From Devosia sediminis (GTDB taxonomy: Bacteria > Pseudomonadota > Alphaproteobacteria > Rhizobiales > Devosiaceae), in NCBI RefSeq assembly GCF_016411825.1, contig NZ_JAEKMH010000002.1, positions 558,001 to 622,000 on the forward strand: DNA of 64,000 nt, read 5' to 3'. The translations under genes and the position numbers were made by a program. Positions 9,125 to 18,381 of the stretch are shown here, in pieces. A model generated the notes under the pieces. The model did no database searches, had not been told where the DNA came from, and saw only the letters and a program-made list of their open reading frames with translations. The number at the start of each line of letters is the position of its first letter. The first letter of the stretch is position 1.

Positions 9125-10387
9125 ATGACGGCCGTTCTCTTGCGCGTGGCGCTTTTTGCCGCCTTCCTCATTCCTGTGGCGGTCGGCGATTTCAGCGTCA
9201 ACTATTCCTTTGTGCTGTACGCTTTGTTCCTCGCCCTGCAAGCAAAGCACCTCGAAAGACCAACCAACCTCATACTCTGGGCAATCGCGGCCTACGGCGC
9301 AATTTATCTGGTTGGGCTGGGATTTGATGTTTTCGCACCCGACGGCCTGCTGCTCCGTAGAGGGGTGAGTTTCGCAATCTTCATGACGATGTTTGCATTT
9401 GCGCTCGTGCGGTTCGGCGAACTCGAGGTGCGCGCTTTCAAAATCGCCATCGTCGCGGTGTCATTCGGTTTTTCACTTTACGCTATCGCGCGCTTCTACA
9501 GCGTGGGGGGCAACGAATATGGTTTCGCCCTTAAGGATGTAACCGGTTCGCAGCGGTACGGGTTCGTCTATCTGCTTGCCATATTCTGCCTGATGTCCGC
9601 TTCGGAAGCCGGTCGCTCTTTTCAAGTCTTGCGTTCAGTCTCCCTCTTTGTGGTGCTGGCCGGCCTATTGCTCACTTTCTCGCGCTCGTCAGTGGTGGCC
9701 TTTGGCTGCGTTTTGCCGCTCTTTCTGTTGTCCCCACTGGCAATGAGAGGCCGCCAGATGAGCGCCAAACTCGCGATCGTGGGCAGGAGGACGGGCATCG
9801 CCGCGCTGTACACGGCTGTATTGCTGGTTGTGTTCCCCGTGGTCTTCCAGTTTTACGGCGACCTCATCCTGTCGCGCTACACGCCGCTGATCGGTGAAAG
9901 CCTGGTTGAGGTTGAATCCATGATCAGGCCGGAGCAAATGACCGGCGAGCGCCCTGCGTCGGAAGCTGCAGATGGCGCGTTGCTCGCCGAGGGCTCGGAG
10001 GGCACCCGCATCCTGATTTGGAAGTCAATTGTCAACAACACGCTCAACCAACCCCTGACCGGCACAAGTTATCTGGGCGCCTGGGTTCTCGAAAGCGTTC
10101 ATACCGGTTCGTCCCATAGCCAGTATTTCGACGTCCTGTTGCGAACGGGATTTGTCGGTTGGCTGCTCTATCTTGCCATCATTGTCCAGGTTCTGTTTTT
10201 TCTCTGGCGGAAGGAGCCGGGGCTATTCTGGGGCACATTGGCAATGTTGGTTTTTGGTATATTTCACGAGACCTTCAAGGAATCCCAGGGCGCATTCATT
10301 CTCGCCTGCCTCATCGGCATGTATGTGTCGCACTGGCGTAAAAGTGCGGGACATGTGCGCACAACACCTGCGGTTTTGCGTGCCTGA
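9125..10387 (+). CDS. O-antigen ligase/polymerase-family membrane protein (Wzy-like)
   Basis: 420-residue polytopic inner-membrane protein with about ten hydrophobic segments spread over its length. The central LLLTFSRSSVVAFGCVL and a long hydrophilic loop (about residues 255-330, with ILIWKSIVNNTLNQPLTGTSYLG and HTGSSHSQYFDVLLRTGFVGWLLYLA) match the Wzy_C/O-antigen ligase family. Next to a Wzx-like flippase and a Wzz-like protein, polymerisation of lipid-linked repeat units in the periplasm is more likely than ligation to lipid A, but sequence alone does not settle this. It sits 112 bases after wecC on the same strand. Confidence 0.85.
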   Translation: MTAVLLRVALFAAFLIPVAVGDFSVNYSFVLYALFLALQAKHLERPTNLILWAIAAYGAIYLVGLGFDVFAPDGLLLRRGVSFAIFMTMFAFALVRFGELEVRAFKIAIVAVSFGFSLYAIARFYSVGGNEYGFALKDVTGSQRYGFVYLLAIFCLMSASEAGRSFQVLRSVSLFVVLAGLLLTFSRSSVVAFGCVLPLFLLSPLAMRGRQMSAKLAIVGRRTGIAALYTAVLLVVFPVVFQFYGDLILSRYTPLIGESLVEVESMIRPEQMTGERPASEAADGALLAEGSEGTRILIWKSIVNNTLNQPLTGTSYLGAWVLESVHTGSSHSQYFDVLLRTGFVGWLLYLAIIVQVLFFLWRKEPGLFWGTLAMLVFGIFHETFKESQGAFILACLIGMYVSHWRKSAGHVRTTPAVLRA

Positions 10388-10453
10388 GGCCCCAAAGACC
10401 TGTCGCGTGTTTCATGGCCAAATCGCAGTGGCTCAGTTGAGAAAGGAACTCGT

Positions 10454-11764
10454 GTGACAGCAAGGGTAGGTGGCGGCAGCCTCGCCGTGCCGGCATTGGT
10501 GTTTCTTTTTGCCAACATCACGATCAAGGCAGGCTATGCGTGCAGTCTCCTGCTATTGGCCTCGATATTGTCGGTCGATGAATATGCTGGATACGGCTTG
10601 CTCTACGCCTTGCAGACAGCGGCCACCACGTTGTCGATGACGGGATTGATCGAGATTACCGCAGGTCGACTCCGCCACTACACGCACGAAAGCCGACCTG
10701 ACCTCTTTCAGCGGGTCACGGGCCTGTTTGTGTTCACCGCGTCGGCAACATTCGTAGTCTTCCTGCCGATCATCCTGTTTATATTCTGGCCCAGGGACCT
10801 CGGCGTTGCGGCCCTTTCAGCGACCGCGCTCGGTCTGATTATGGGTCTGGGTTCGCTGCAGGCAAGTTTCCATCGCATTGACGAGCGGCACATGGTGTCC
10901 CTGGTCTCGAGCGCAGGTTTGCCGCTGGCCAGTCTTCTCGGGGTCCTGATTGCCGCGTTTTGGCTGCCGCAACTGTGGGTCATCTTCTCATTGGCAGCAG
11001 TGTTGGGTTTGCTCGTTGTGAGTGGCCTGTTTGTGACTGGCAAGGTGCCGTCACCAAACCTGCCCACGCGCAGCGAGCTGCCGCATTCGCTGCGTGAAAT
11101 TTCCCCCTTCGGTGTCGTCAGCGTATTCAGCTGGCTTGGGGGATATGGAATGAGCTTCGTAATCGAATGGCGCTTCGCTCCGATCGCAGTGGCCAGTTAC
11201 ACTTTCCTGTATACGGTGGCCGCCTTAGGGCAGGTTGTCGCCAATTCAATGAACATGGTTTGGTCGCCGCGGTTCTACCGCCTGTTCAACGCTGGTGAAC
11301 GCGTTCAGGCCGAAACCCAAAGTCGCCGGTTCTTTGCTGTCGAGGCCGCTCTTCTGGGGCTTGCAGGCTCTGTGGCTGTCGCAGCTTTGCCAGTAGTTTG
11401 TGATCTCATCGGCGGCAATTTGCAGGCATATGGTCAGAACCGTTGGGAGTTGGCGATGCTGCTGGCGTCCTACGTGATCTCGATACCGGCCTGGCACGCT
11501 CAAAACTACTATATGGTTTCGGGCGCAGGACGTGAGTTGATGGTAGTGTCCGTCTGGGCCGCTATCATCGGCTTTGCTTTATGGATAGTCAGTATTCTGC
11601 TGTTCGGCGAATCCGCTATTTACTTCGGCTTTGCGCTTCAAGCCGCCGTACGCTCAGGGGTTTTGTGGTCCACGGCGCGTTTGCGGTGGACTTTAACTGC
11701 GCCGTGGGTGGCCATCGTGCTCGCTAGTGCTGTGCCATTCATCGCGCTGGCACTGCCCGGTTAG
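10454..11764 (+). CDS. polysaccharide flippase-type membrane protein (Wzx-like)
   Basis: 436-residue polytopic membrane protein with about twelve hydrophobic segments and short charged loops, the look of the MOP-superfamily oligosaccharide flippases that move undecaprenyl-linked repeats to the periplasm. It starts with GTG at 10454, 66 bases after the Wzy-like gene. Wzx proteins have few fixed motifs, so the call rests on topology and on the neighbouring initiator, polymerase-like and chain-length-like genes. No catalytic residues are expected. The end is followed by about 140 bases without a recognised gene before hisH. Confidence 0.8.
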   Translation: MTARVGGGSLAVPALVFLFANITIKAGYACSLLLLASILSVDEYAGYGLLYALQTAATTLSMTGLIEITAGRLRHYTHESRPDLFQRVTGLFVFTASATFVVFLPIILFIFWPRDLGVAALSATALGLIMGLGSLQASFHRIDERHMVSLVSSAGLPLASLLGVLIAAFWLPQLWVIFSLAAVLGLLVVSGLFVTGKVPSPNLPTRSELPHSLREISPFGVVSVFSWLGGYGMSFVIEWRFAPIAVASYTFLYTVAALGQVVANSMNMVWSPRFYRLFNAGERVQAETQSRRFFAVEAALLGLAGSVAVAALPVVCDLIGGNLQAYGQNRWELAMLLASYVISIPAWHAQNYYMVSGAGRELMVVSVWAAIIGFALWIVSILLFGESAIYFGFALQAAVRSGVLWSTARLRWTLTAPWVAIVLASAVPFIALALPG

Positions 11765-11907
11765 TGGCTTGAGCGTTTGTTGGTCGGGCGATGGCATGGG
11801 CCAGTTTGATGGCGCAATGGTATGAAGCCTATGGCATTTTAGAGCTTTGAGATGCTCTGGAGGGACGCTTCGTCTCACAGGGGTGAGTTGGCAGGTGGAA
11901 GAATTAG

Positions 11908-12531
11908 ATGGAACGGATCGGTATCCTCAGAATGCCCTTGGGCAATCTTCAATCCGTGTGGAATGCTCTCTATACCTCTGGATTCGATCCCGAGTTCGTG
12001 GACGAGCACTCCAATTTCGACGACTTTAGCCACCTCATCATACCCGGCGTAGGTCACTTCAAGGCCGTGATGGATCATTTGCACGACAAGGATTTGCCCA
12101 AACGAATCCTGGATTTCGCAGCAAGCGGCAGGCCGACCTTAGGCATCTGTGTAGGAATGCAACTACTGGGCTTATCGAGTACCGAAGGCGATGTGGAGAC
12201 TCAAGGATTGGGGCTCGTCAACGGCATGGTCACGCGCCTTCCGACCGAGGGGCAAGTCTTGCCGCATGTGGGATGGAGCACCGTGGAGTTCAAAAGGAGC
12301 CATCCGGTAACGGAGCAGCTGAAGCAGGGGCGAGACTATTATTTCGTGCACTCCTACGCCATGACGGCAGAAATTGAGGATCCGGTGATCGGTGTCAGCT
12401 CCTATGGACGCGACTTCGTTTCCATCGTTGGCCAGGACAATGTCGTGGGCTTTCAGTTTCACCCGGAAAAGAGCCAGGCCAATGGACTGCAATTGCTGAC
12501 AAACTTCGCATACTGGGACGGAAAATGCTGA
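11908..12531 (+). CDS. hisH: HisH-type glutamine amidotransferase, module 1
   Basis: 207-residue class I glutaminase related to the HisH subunit of imidazole glycerol phosphate synthase. It hydrolyses glutamine to release ammonia for a partner protein. The nucleophile is Cys81 in GICVGMQLLG, and the His-Glu pair is in FQFHPEKS near the C-terminus; HVGWSTVEF is also typical. Its last 7 bases overlap the start of a HisF paralog that has lost the cyclase Asp, so it probably feeds ammonia to a sugar amidotransferase rather than serving histidine synthesis. A GGTGG ribosome-binding site precedes the ATG. Confidence 0.88.
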   Translation: MERIGILRMPLGNLQSVWNALYTSGFDPEFVDEHSNFDDFSHLIIPGVGHFKAVMDHLHDKDLPKRILDFAASGRPTLGICVGMQLLGLSSTEGDVETQGLGLVNGMVTRLPTEGQVLPHVGWSTVEFKRSHPVTEQLKQGRDYYFVHSYAMTAEIEDPVIGVSSYGRDFVSIVGQDNVVGFQFHPEKSQANGLQLLTNFAYWDGKC

Positions 12532-13289
12532 AAAAGCGGATCATTCCGATCCAACTGCTTAATGGGGGCAGGCTGGTCAAGTCGATAGAGTTCGGTGGCT
12601 TCAGGGATGTTGGTGACCCCGTAAAGAGCTCCTCCGTCTACAATTCTCAGTTTGCCGACGAATTGATCCTCTTGAATGTCGCGCGCGAGCCAAGATCGAT
12701 TGCCAGTCTGCTGGACGTCGTCGTCGAGGTGTCAAAGGTGAGCTTCATGCCACTGGCCATCGGGGGAGGGATTGCATCGAGTCATGACGCTGCAGCCTTG
12801 ATCCGCAATGGCGCTGACAAAGTAGTCATGAACACGGTGGCTTATCGCAATCTCAATGTGATCACGGAGACCGCTAACCGTTTTGGTTCGCAGGCCGTCA
12901 TTGTCAGTATCGACGTCCGGTGGGACCCTTCCATGAATGACTACGTGCTCTATAGCAATTGCGGAATGACTACCGAGCACGTCACACTTGAACAGCATAT
13001 CGGTCGCGTTATCGGTGCCGGCGCTGGCGAGATCATGGTGCAGTCCATTGATCGTGACGGCAGCATGAGTGGCTTTGATACGAAGCTGATAAATCGCGCA
13101 ATGGCGGTGTCGCCGGCCCCCGTAATCGGCGCCGGGGGATCGGGCAACTACGACCAGTTGAGAGAGGCTTTTCTTGAGACCGGGGTGAGCGCCCTTGCCT
13201 GCGGCAGCCTGTTCAATTTCTCCGATTCAAACCCGCTTCGCGCCAAAGCCTTCCTTGCCAATTACGGACTTCCCTTCAAGAAGGTGTAA
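12525..13289 (+). CDS. hisF: HisF paralog, module 1 (ammonia-channel partner)
   Basis: 254-residue TIM-barrel protein of the HisF family. Compared with Thermotoga HisF, the catalytic Asp11 in the CLDV motif is Leu here (IPIQLLNGGR), while Asp130 (VSIDVR) is kept. The residues that form the ammonia gate are conserved: Arg5 (KKRII), Glu46 (ADELI), Lys99 (GADKV) and Glu167 (GAGEI), as is SIDRDG. This suggests the barrel carries ammonia but does not make imidazole glycerol phosphate. In known systems (WbpG-HisH2-HisF2 of Pseudomonas, PseA with hisH/hisF in Campylobacter) such pairs serve acetamidino-sugar synthesis. A PseA-like gene lies 0.6 kb downstream on the other strand. Confidence 0.88.
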   Translation: MLKKRIIPIQLLNGGRLVKSIEFGGFRDVGDPVKSSSVYNSQFADELILLNVAREPRSIASLLDVVVEVSKVSFMPLAIGGGIASSHDAAALIRNGADKVVMNTVAYRNLNVITETANRFGSQAVIVSIDVRWDPSMNDYVLYSNCGMTTEHVTLEQHIGRVIGAGAGEIMVQSIDRDGSMSGFDTKLINRAMAVSPAPVIGAGGSGNYDQLREAFLETGVSALACGSLFNFSDSNPLRAKAFLANYGLPFKKV

Positions 13290-13291
13290 AA

Positions 13292-13840
13292 GTGATCATT
13301 AGAACAGAGCGCTTGGAACTGCGCCGCTTGCAGGTGGAAGACATCACGCCAGCCTATGTGGGTTGGCTGTCTGATCCCGAGGTTACTCGGTATCTTGAGA
13401 CGCGGCATTCGGCGCAGACGGAAGAGAGTGTCCGGCAGTTTGTCGCAAGGATGGCACAAGCTGATGACGAGTTTCTTTTTGGCATCTTCCTGCCGGAAGG
13501 CCGTCATATCGGGAACATCAAAGTCGGGCCGATACGGCGCTATCACCGGCTAGCAGATGTGAGTTTGCTGATAGGCGAGGCGGACTGCCGCGGACGCGGC
13601 TACGCCGCCGAAGCTATCGCCGGTGTCAGCCGGTTCGCTTTCGCGGAACTGCCGGTGGAAAAACTGAGTGCAAGCATGTATGCCCCCAACCAGGCCTCAG
13701 CCAAAGCGTTCATCCGCGCAGGCTTCAGGCAGGAGGGGTTACGGATTGGACACTACGATCTAGATGGGAAAAGGTGCGACCTCATCGAACTTGGAGCGCT
13801 GCCCGAAGACTTGTCCCGCGCTGAAAAGGGCGCCGCTTAG
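13292..13840 (+). CDS. GNAT-family N-acetyltransferase
   Basis: 182-residue protein of the RimJ/RimL-type GNAT family, which transfers an acyl group from acyl-CoA to an amine. It opens with IRTERLELRRL, has the acetyl-CoA loop around EADCRGRGYAAEAIAGVSRFAF, and the common C-terminal NQASAKAFIRAGFRQEG. It starts with GTG two bases after the hisF stop, so it belongs to the same transcript. PseH, the missing acetyltransferase of the Pse pathway, is also a GNAT, so this gene might supply that step, but no PseH-specific feature was recognised. Confidence 0.85.
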   Translation: MIIRTERLELRRLQVEDITPAYVGWLSDPEVTRYLETRHSAQTEESVRQFVARMAQADDEFLFGIFLPEGRHIGNIKVGPIRRYHRLADVSLLIGEADCRGRGYAAEAIAGVSRFAFAELPVEKLSASMYAPNQASAKAFIRAGFRQEGLRIGHYDLDGKRCDLIELGALPEDLSRAEKGAA

Positions 13841-13852
13841 TGGCAGCGCCCT
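13827..13852. terminator. hairpin at the convergent GNAT and amidotransferase ends
   Basis: AGGGCGC and its complement GCGCCCT enclose a 12-base loop that covers the GNAT stop codon. The site lies between convergent genes. There is no T tract, so the role is tentative. Confidence 0.4.
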
Positions 13853-13899
13853 GGACATCCCTTCTCCGGACGAGTCGACGTTGGTGACATGACCGACGT

Positions 13900-15087
13900 T
13901 TAGAGATTCGGCCTGATTCCGCGACTGTCTTCGTCCTCGCGGAACCAGTTGTCAAAGTCCCAGGTCTTCGGCGCCCACTCGTTTTTATTGAAGTCGGGTT
14001 GGTGGGGTGCCACCACCGTTTGGGTCACGACATCATTGAATTCAGCTTCGGTGAGCCCGACGTATTCGAGGAAAAGCTCGAGAGAAGGCGGCTTGCGGCC
14101 TTCATACTGATCGACGAGTTCCTGCCCACGCTCTTTCGAAATGCGGCCGTTGCGAAGGTCGAGCGCGACCATCTGGCTGACGCGGCTGTAGCCTCGCTTG
14201 AGGTACTTGATATAGTCGCGCGTGCCCTGCATGAAGCACTCGATCTTCTCGTAAGGATACTCTTCCCAGGGCATGCCTTCCACTTGCTCGCCCTTCCAGC
14301 CAAGCTCCCGCTGGATCAGCTCGACGTTTTTCTTGACGTCCCACGGAATGTAAGATCCCAGGCAGACAGACTGGTAGCGGATACGGTTGAGATCACGGGC
14401 GGCCGGATAGGTATAGGGCTTGAGATCGCGAGGATCTAACGCGAAATCTCCGCTTATCATCCCCTCCATGTCTTCTGCGGTGATCCCAAGATTGACGAAT
14501 TTGTTGAAGCGCGTCTCATCCACGCGCTCGATCTCGTCGTCCGCATAGTCGTAGTACTGGGTGTATTCCGATGAAGGTTCACCCCAGAAGACCAGCGGGA
14601 CCTCAAACTTGATGGCTATGTGCATCGGGTAGGAGAAAATGCCGGTATGGCAGTGCCAGCAGAAATCGCCCTTGCGCTTAAGAGATTCCAGCATCAGCCG
14701 CTTCACCACGCGCCAGTTGGGGGTGAAGTTGAGCACGTCGACGCCAAGCTTCTTGAATGTGCGCGTGTTATTTTCAATCAGGGTGTCGCGCATGAAACCG
14801 TGGTCAAAGCGCACAACCAAGGGCTTAATCTTGTACTCGCGCATGAGGTAAAGCAGCGTGTACGTGGAGTCTTTGCCGCCCGAAAACGGGATAATGCAGT
14901 CGTAGTCGTGCTTGCCGCGATGACGCTCGATCAATTCGTCGAGTTGCTTTTTCCGGCTCGTCCAGTCGATCTTCTCGTCGCGGACCTCTTTGTTCCGACA
15001 GACATTGCAGACGCCAGCCTTGTCGAACTCAATGGTCTCGTAGGTTTCCGGAAGCAGGCAACTTCCGCACTTCTTAAGCTCCAGCAT
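13900..15087 (-). CDS. N-acetyl sugar amidotransferase (PseA/WbpG family), module 1
   Basis: 395-residue ATP-dependent enzyme of the family that turns a sugar acetamido group into an acetamidino group with ammonia supplied by HisH/HisF. It has an N-terminal Cys pair motif (CGSC then CNVC, probably zinc-binding), the ATP pyrophosphatase PP-loop FSGGKDSTYTLLY, and FCWHCHTG and FWGEPSSEY further on. The start at 15087 was chosen because GGAG lies 5 bases upstream and the homology starts there. It follows the Wzz-like gene by 11 bases and converges on hisH-hisF-GNAT, so module 1 is split over two strands. The sugar substrate (Pse, ManNAcA or another N-acetyl sugar) is not visible. Confidence 0.9.
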   Translation of the reverse strand: MLELKKCGSCLLPETYETIEFDKAGVCNVCRNKEVRDEKIDWTSRKKQLDELIERHRGKHDYDCIIPFSGGKDSTYTLLYLMREYKIKPLVVRFDHGFMRDTLIENNTRTFKKLGVDVLNFTPNWRVVKRLMLESLKRKGDFCWHCHTGIFSYPMHIAIKFEVPLVFWGEPSSEYTQYYDYADDEIERVDETRFNKFVNLGITAEDMEGMISGDFALDPRDLKPYTYPAARDLNRIRYQSVCLGSYIPWDVKKNVELIQRELGWKGEQVEGMPWEEYPYEKIECFMQGTRDYIKYLKRGYSRVSQMVALDLRNGRISKERGQELVDQYEGRKPPSLELFLEYVGLTEAEFNDVVTQTVVAPHQPDFNKNEWAPKTWDFDNWFREDEDSRGIRPNL

Positions 15088-15098
15088 GGCAGCTCCAA

Positions 15099-15683
15099 TC
15101 AAGATTGTCTGGTAGTGTCGAGCGCAACCCGATCAGGGTCGCGCTCCGGGGTGTTCAGGCGTCTGTCGAACTTCCTGCTATGCAGGAGAAGTATCCCACC
15201 AATGGCCAGCATGAAAGCCCACGCAATCGACATGGAAGTGGCTTCTCCTGGGCCGCCGACAGGAATCGCCGATACAGTTTCAGTTTGAAGCTTGCGTACC
15301 CATTCCTCCGCCTCCGGGGACGCCGTCGTCCCCTGGGCCCCCACACTTGCCTTGGCAATGTCTTCGAGCGTGGTGCGGGCGGCAGTCAATCGGTCGCGAG
15401 TCTCTTCGAGGGTTGGCCCAGTCAGCATCAGGAACTGGTTGGCATGAGCGTCGGAAACTCTTTCGATGTCGGCCGGCAATGCATCAACGGCCTCTCTGAA
15501 TCCCGCAACCTCTTCAGTCGGCATGTAGATGTAGGTCCACCCACGCGCCAGCGGGGGATTGAAGTGTGACGCGATAGGATATGCCACGACACCAGCCAGA
15601 GCGGCGGCGACAAGCGGGACAAACCACCAGCGCATGATCGCACCGGACCATTCTCGCTTGAGCGTTTCAGTGTCGATATGCAC
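15099..15683 (-). CDS. small Wzz-like inner-membrane protein
   Basis: 194-residue protein with a hydrophobic helix near the N-terminus (about residues 19-40, WWFVPLVAAALAGVVAYPIA), a periplasmic stretch of about 105 residues that could form helices, and a second membrane helix near residues 149-166 ending in basic residues. This two-helix layout is that of Wzz/polysaccharide co-polymerases, which set chain length, although the periplasmic part is short and no proline-rich Wzz motif is clear. It starts with GTG overlapping the stop of the glycosyltransferase gene (TAGTG). The family call is weak; the membrane layout is clear. Confidence 0.6.
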   Translation of the reverse strand: MHIDTETLKREWSGAIMRWWFVPLVAAALAGVVAYPIASHFNPPLARGWTYIYMPTEEVAGFREAVDALPADIERVSDAHANQFLMLTGPTLEETRDRLTAARTTLEDIAKASVGAQGTTASPEAEEWVRKLQTETVSAIPVGGPGEATSMSIAWAFMLAIGGILLLHSRKFDRRLNTPERDPDRVALDTTRQS

Positions 15684-16996
15684 TACCGTATATTCCCTTG
15701 ATGAGGGCCGCCATCGTCCGCCGGTTCGTGCGATGGATACCGTCCGTATACAAGGTTGATGAAATCCGTCACAGGGTCTTTCAGTTCGCTGATGTCAGGT
15801 TTGCCGGTGCGTCCTGTCTGAACCCGGAGGTCCGCCAAAGCCTTTTCGTCTCGGTCGAGGTCAGCATTGAACTGCACTGCAGGATAGCTGAGCAATGGCT
15901 CATAGTAGGGCAGGTCGACAGGGATACGATGGCTGTCCAAGATGAGAATCTTTTTCTGAAGAATGACCGCGATATAGAGCAGCGATGACGACGTGCCGCA
16001 GATAAGTTCTGACGTTATGAGCCCGCCTACGCCCCCAGCAGTATCAATCTCGATATTGAGGTCCGCACACATGAATTGCGTGAACTCGTCGGGTTCTCCG
16101 GGATGTGGACGATAGATCAGGCTATCATAGCCCGCGGCAAGGACGAGATCGCGCAGCTTCTGGACCATATCCTTGTAGATGCTCGCCAGTGGCTCCTCAA
16201 AGTACTCGGTATAGGGGCTGGAGACAAAATAGGCGATCCGCTGCGAAGAAGGAGCTAGGTCAGGATTGCTTTGCAGGTGAGACGTAAGTTTCGCGACATC
16301 GAGCGTGCCTGAGGTGACAAAGCGCGAGCCGTCAACAATACGCCCATAGTTCTTGTGATAGTGGTCAGTCAGGCTCGCATCGTAGATGATCAGCGTATCA
16401 ATCGCCCGGGCGTAGTAATCCTGAGTGGCGGCCGCAGGCTTCCATTGCCAATAGAAGTAGTTGCCGATCAGTGCGCGATATGTGGCAATCGCGGTCCGAA
16501 GGTCGGCGGACACCACGCCCTCGCGGCGGAACGCAAAATGAAAGCGCCAGAAAAAATTCGTGTAGTAAGCGACGCGCGGCAGCTTGAAAAATAATCTCCG
16601 CAGCTTTGCGACAAAGCCTGTCGGTGTGTCGGTGACCGGGGGCGCGTCGCGAAGGAAGAAGATGCCGTGCGGAATGAAGTAGCTGGGCACCTTTCGATGC
16701 TTTGCGTAGATCAGTGCGGTCCGATCTTCGATGTGATGCAGCGAAGTGACTAGCAGGGCGTCGGGCTTGATGCGGTCAAAAAGGGTCTTGAAATCATAGT
16801 CGAAATCCGAAAAGTCGCGAACCCAGTCCAGTGCTGGATATTTGACCTTGAAGTCCTGGTATTCTCGCGCCGGTGCGCCTGTTTGCATCGATGACGTATG
16901 AACAAAGATCAAATTTATCGAGGGGTCTCGACTCACGATATCTTTGACATAGGTGAAACCCGGCAGCCAACAGTCGAACGCCAAGATCGTCTTCAT
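15683..16996 (-). CDS. glycosyltransferase with sialyltransferase/polysialyltransferase-like motifs
   Basis: About 437 residues, GT-B-like. Two short motifs typical of bacterial sialyltransferases of the GT38/GT52 kind are visible in the C-terminal half: His-Pro in YRPHPGEPDEF and the Ser/Thr run in ICGTSSSLLYIAV. In those enzymes they bind CMP and the phosphate. As the locus makes pseudaminic acid, this is the best candidate for the enzyme that adds CMP-Pse to the growing glycan in the cytosol. The frame is open to a TTG at 17014; the ATG at 16996 starts the MKTILAFDCW segment. Divergent from the acyltransferase gene and coupled to the Wzz-like gene. Family call moderate; donor inferred. Confidence 0.65.
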   Translation of the reverse strand: MKTILAFDCWLPGFTYVKDIVSRDPSINLIFVHTSSMQTGAPAREYQDFKVKYPALDWVRDFSDFDYDFKTLFDRIKPDALLVTSLHHIEDRTALIYAKHRKVPSYFIPHGIFFLRDAPPVTDTPTGFVAKLRRLFFKLPRVAYYTNFFWRFHFAFRREGVVSADLRTAIATYRALIGNYFYWQWKPAAATQDYYARAIDTLIIYDASLTDHYHKNYGRIVDGSRFVTSGTLDVAKLTSHLQSNPDLAPSSQRIAYFVSSPYTEYFEEPLASIYKDMVQKLRDLVLAAGYDSLIYRPHPGEPDEFTQFMCADLNIEIDTAGGVGGLITSELICGTSSSLLYIAVILQKKILILDSHRIPVDLPYYEPLLSYPAVQFNADLDRDEKALADLRVQTGRTGKPDISELKDPVTDFINLVYGRYPSHEPADDGGPHQGNIR

Positions 16997-17155
16997 TTCA
17001 GATACATATTCCAAAGTTACGCAGCCACCTGTCTGTCGCCGAGGCGGTGTAGCGATAAATCCAATGCCGAGGTTGGGAACTGGCTTATCCGATGGCCTGA
17101 TTGCATGCTAGTCAAGCGGTTCGGGCGGCCACTGCCCTTCGATCACGAGGCCAGA

Positions 17156-18217
17156 ATGAGCGTAGTCGCATCCGACACCTATCGAGTAGCTTCTTCCGGG
17201 GTGGCTCATCGCAACAACTTCAATCTGATCCGTCTGCTTGCCGCCATCCAGGTCATGGTCGTACATACGCTCAATCATTTTGAGGTCACCGGTTACGCGG
17301 TCGACGCCCTCAAGATTGTCCCTGGTGTTCCCGTATTCTTCTTCATCAGCGGCTATCTCATCGGCGGTAGTTACATCCGTACCCATGGACGGGGGCTGAG
17401 TGCATACGCCGCCAATCGCGCGCTGCGGATATTCCCCGCACTTTGGGTCTGCGTCGTGTTGTCCACGCTCAGCGTATTCGCGATGGGATACATGGCTTGC
17501 ATAAGCGTCAATCCCTTTCAACTGCTCGTCTGGGTGGCCGGGCAAGCCTCGTTCCTGCAGTTTTACAATCCTGAATTCATGCGAGGCTATGGTGCCGGCG
17601 TGTTGAATGGGGCGCTCTGGACCATCTCCGTCGAATTGCAGTTCTATATCCTGGCGCCCCTGATCTTTCTGGCGTTCATGCGAGTGAAGATATTGGCTGC
17701 GGCAGTGTTTGTTGTTTCGATCGTCGCGAATATCTATTTCCGCGAGTTCGCCAACTGGGACAGCTTTGTCAACAAGATCGTCTACGTGACGTTTCTGCCC
17801 TGGGTTTACATGTTCATGGTCGGGTTTGCCGTCGCCTATTGGCGACCGATCCAGGCTTGGCTGTTGAAAGTGCCCTATGTCGTTCTGATTCTAGCCTATG
17901 TTGCCTCGATGTTCTTGATCGGCAACTACACGATCAATGCCCAGAACTCAATCAATCCCCTGTCATTCCTGCTGATCGCCGCCCTGATCTTCAAGCTAGG
18001 CTATGCCCGCATCCCGCTGGCTGACGATGTGAATGATTTTGTGCGTAGGAACGACTTTTCCTACGGTATCTATCTCTTTCATATGCCGGTCATAAATGCG
18101 TTTCTGTATGCCGGAGCCGGGCTATGGTCGATTTGGGCTATCATGGCAGTGACCATCCTCCTGGGTGTCGCATCCTGGTATCTGGTCGAGCGGCCTGCTT
18201 TGTCATTCAAGCGCTAA
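17156..18217 (+). CDS. acyltransferase 3 family membrane protein (OafA/YrhL type)
   Basis: 353-residue integral membrane acyltransferase that O-acylates surface sugars. The N-terminal HRNNFNLIRLLAAIQVMVVHT carries the Arg and His typical of the family, followed by FFFISGYLIGGSY and about ten membrane segments, ending with RNDFSYGIYLFHMPV and WYLVERPAL. The ATG at 17156 follows a CGAGG ribosome-binding site; the longer frame from 16898 runs into the divergent glycosyltransferase gene and is not used. The likely substrate is the glycan made by this locus. Confidence 0.93.
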   Translation: MSVVASDTYRVASSGVAHRNNFNLIRLLAAIQVMVVHTLNHFEVTGYAVDALKIVPGVPVFFFISGYLIGGSYIRTHGRGLSAYAANRALRIFPALWVCVVLSTLSVFAMGYMACISVNPFQLLVWVAGQASFLQFYNPEFMRGYGAGVLNGALWTISVELQFYILAPLIFLAFMRVKILAAAVFVVSIVANIYFREFANWDSFVNKIVYVTFLPWVYMFMVGFAVAYWRPIQAWLLKVPYVVLILAYVASMFLIGNYTINAQNSINPLSFLLIAALIFKLGYARIPLADDVNDFVRRNDFSYGIYLFHMPVINAFLYAGAGLWSIWAIMAVTILLGVASWYLVERPALSFKR

Positions 18218-18381
18218 GGCCCCCGCCTCGAAATATCCAGTCCCGGCGCATGGAAAATCGGCAGCCAATCCGCTCGTCGGTAGAGGTTGTGCAGACCAAG
18301 CGGCCTAATGTATGAACCGGTCTAGAGTGCGGCGCATGCTCCGTGCGGCACGAAGACCCTTTTACTGCTCAAGCGGAATCC

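Noticed and set aside
11908..13289. hisH-hisF as part of the histidine operon
   Set aside because: No other his genes nearby, cyclase Asp lost, and sugar amidotransferases adjacent.
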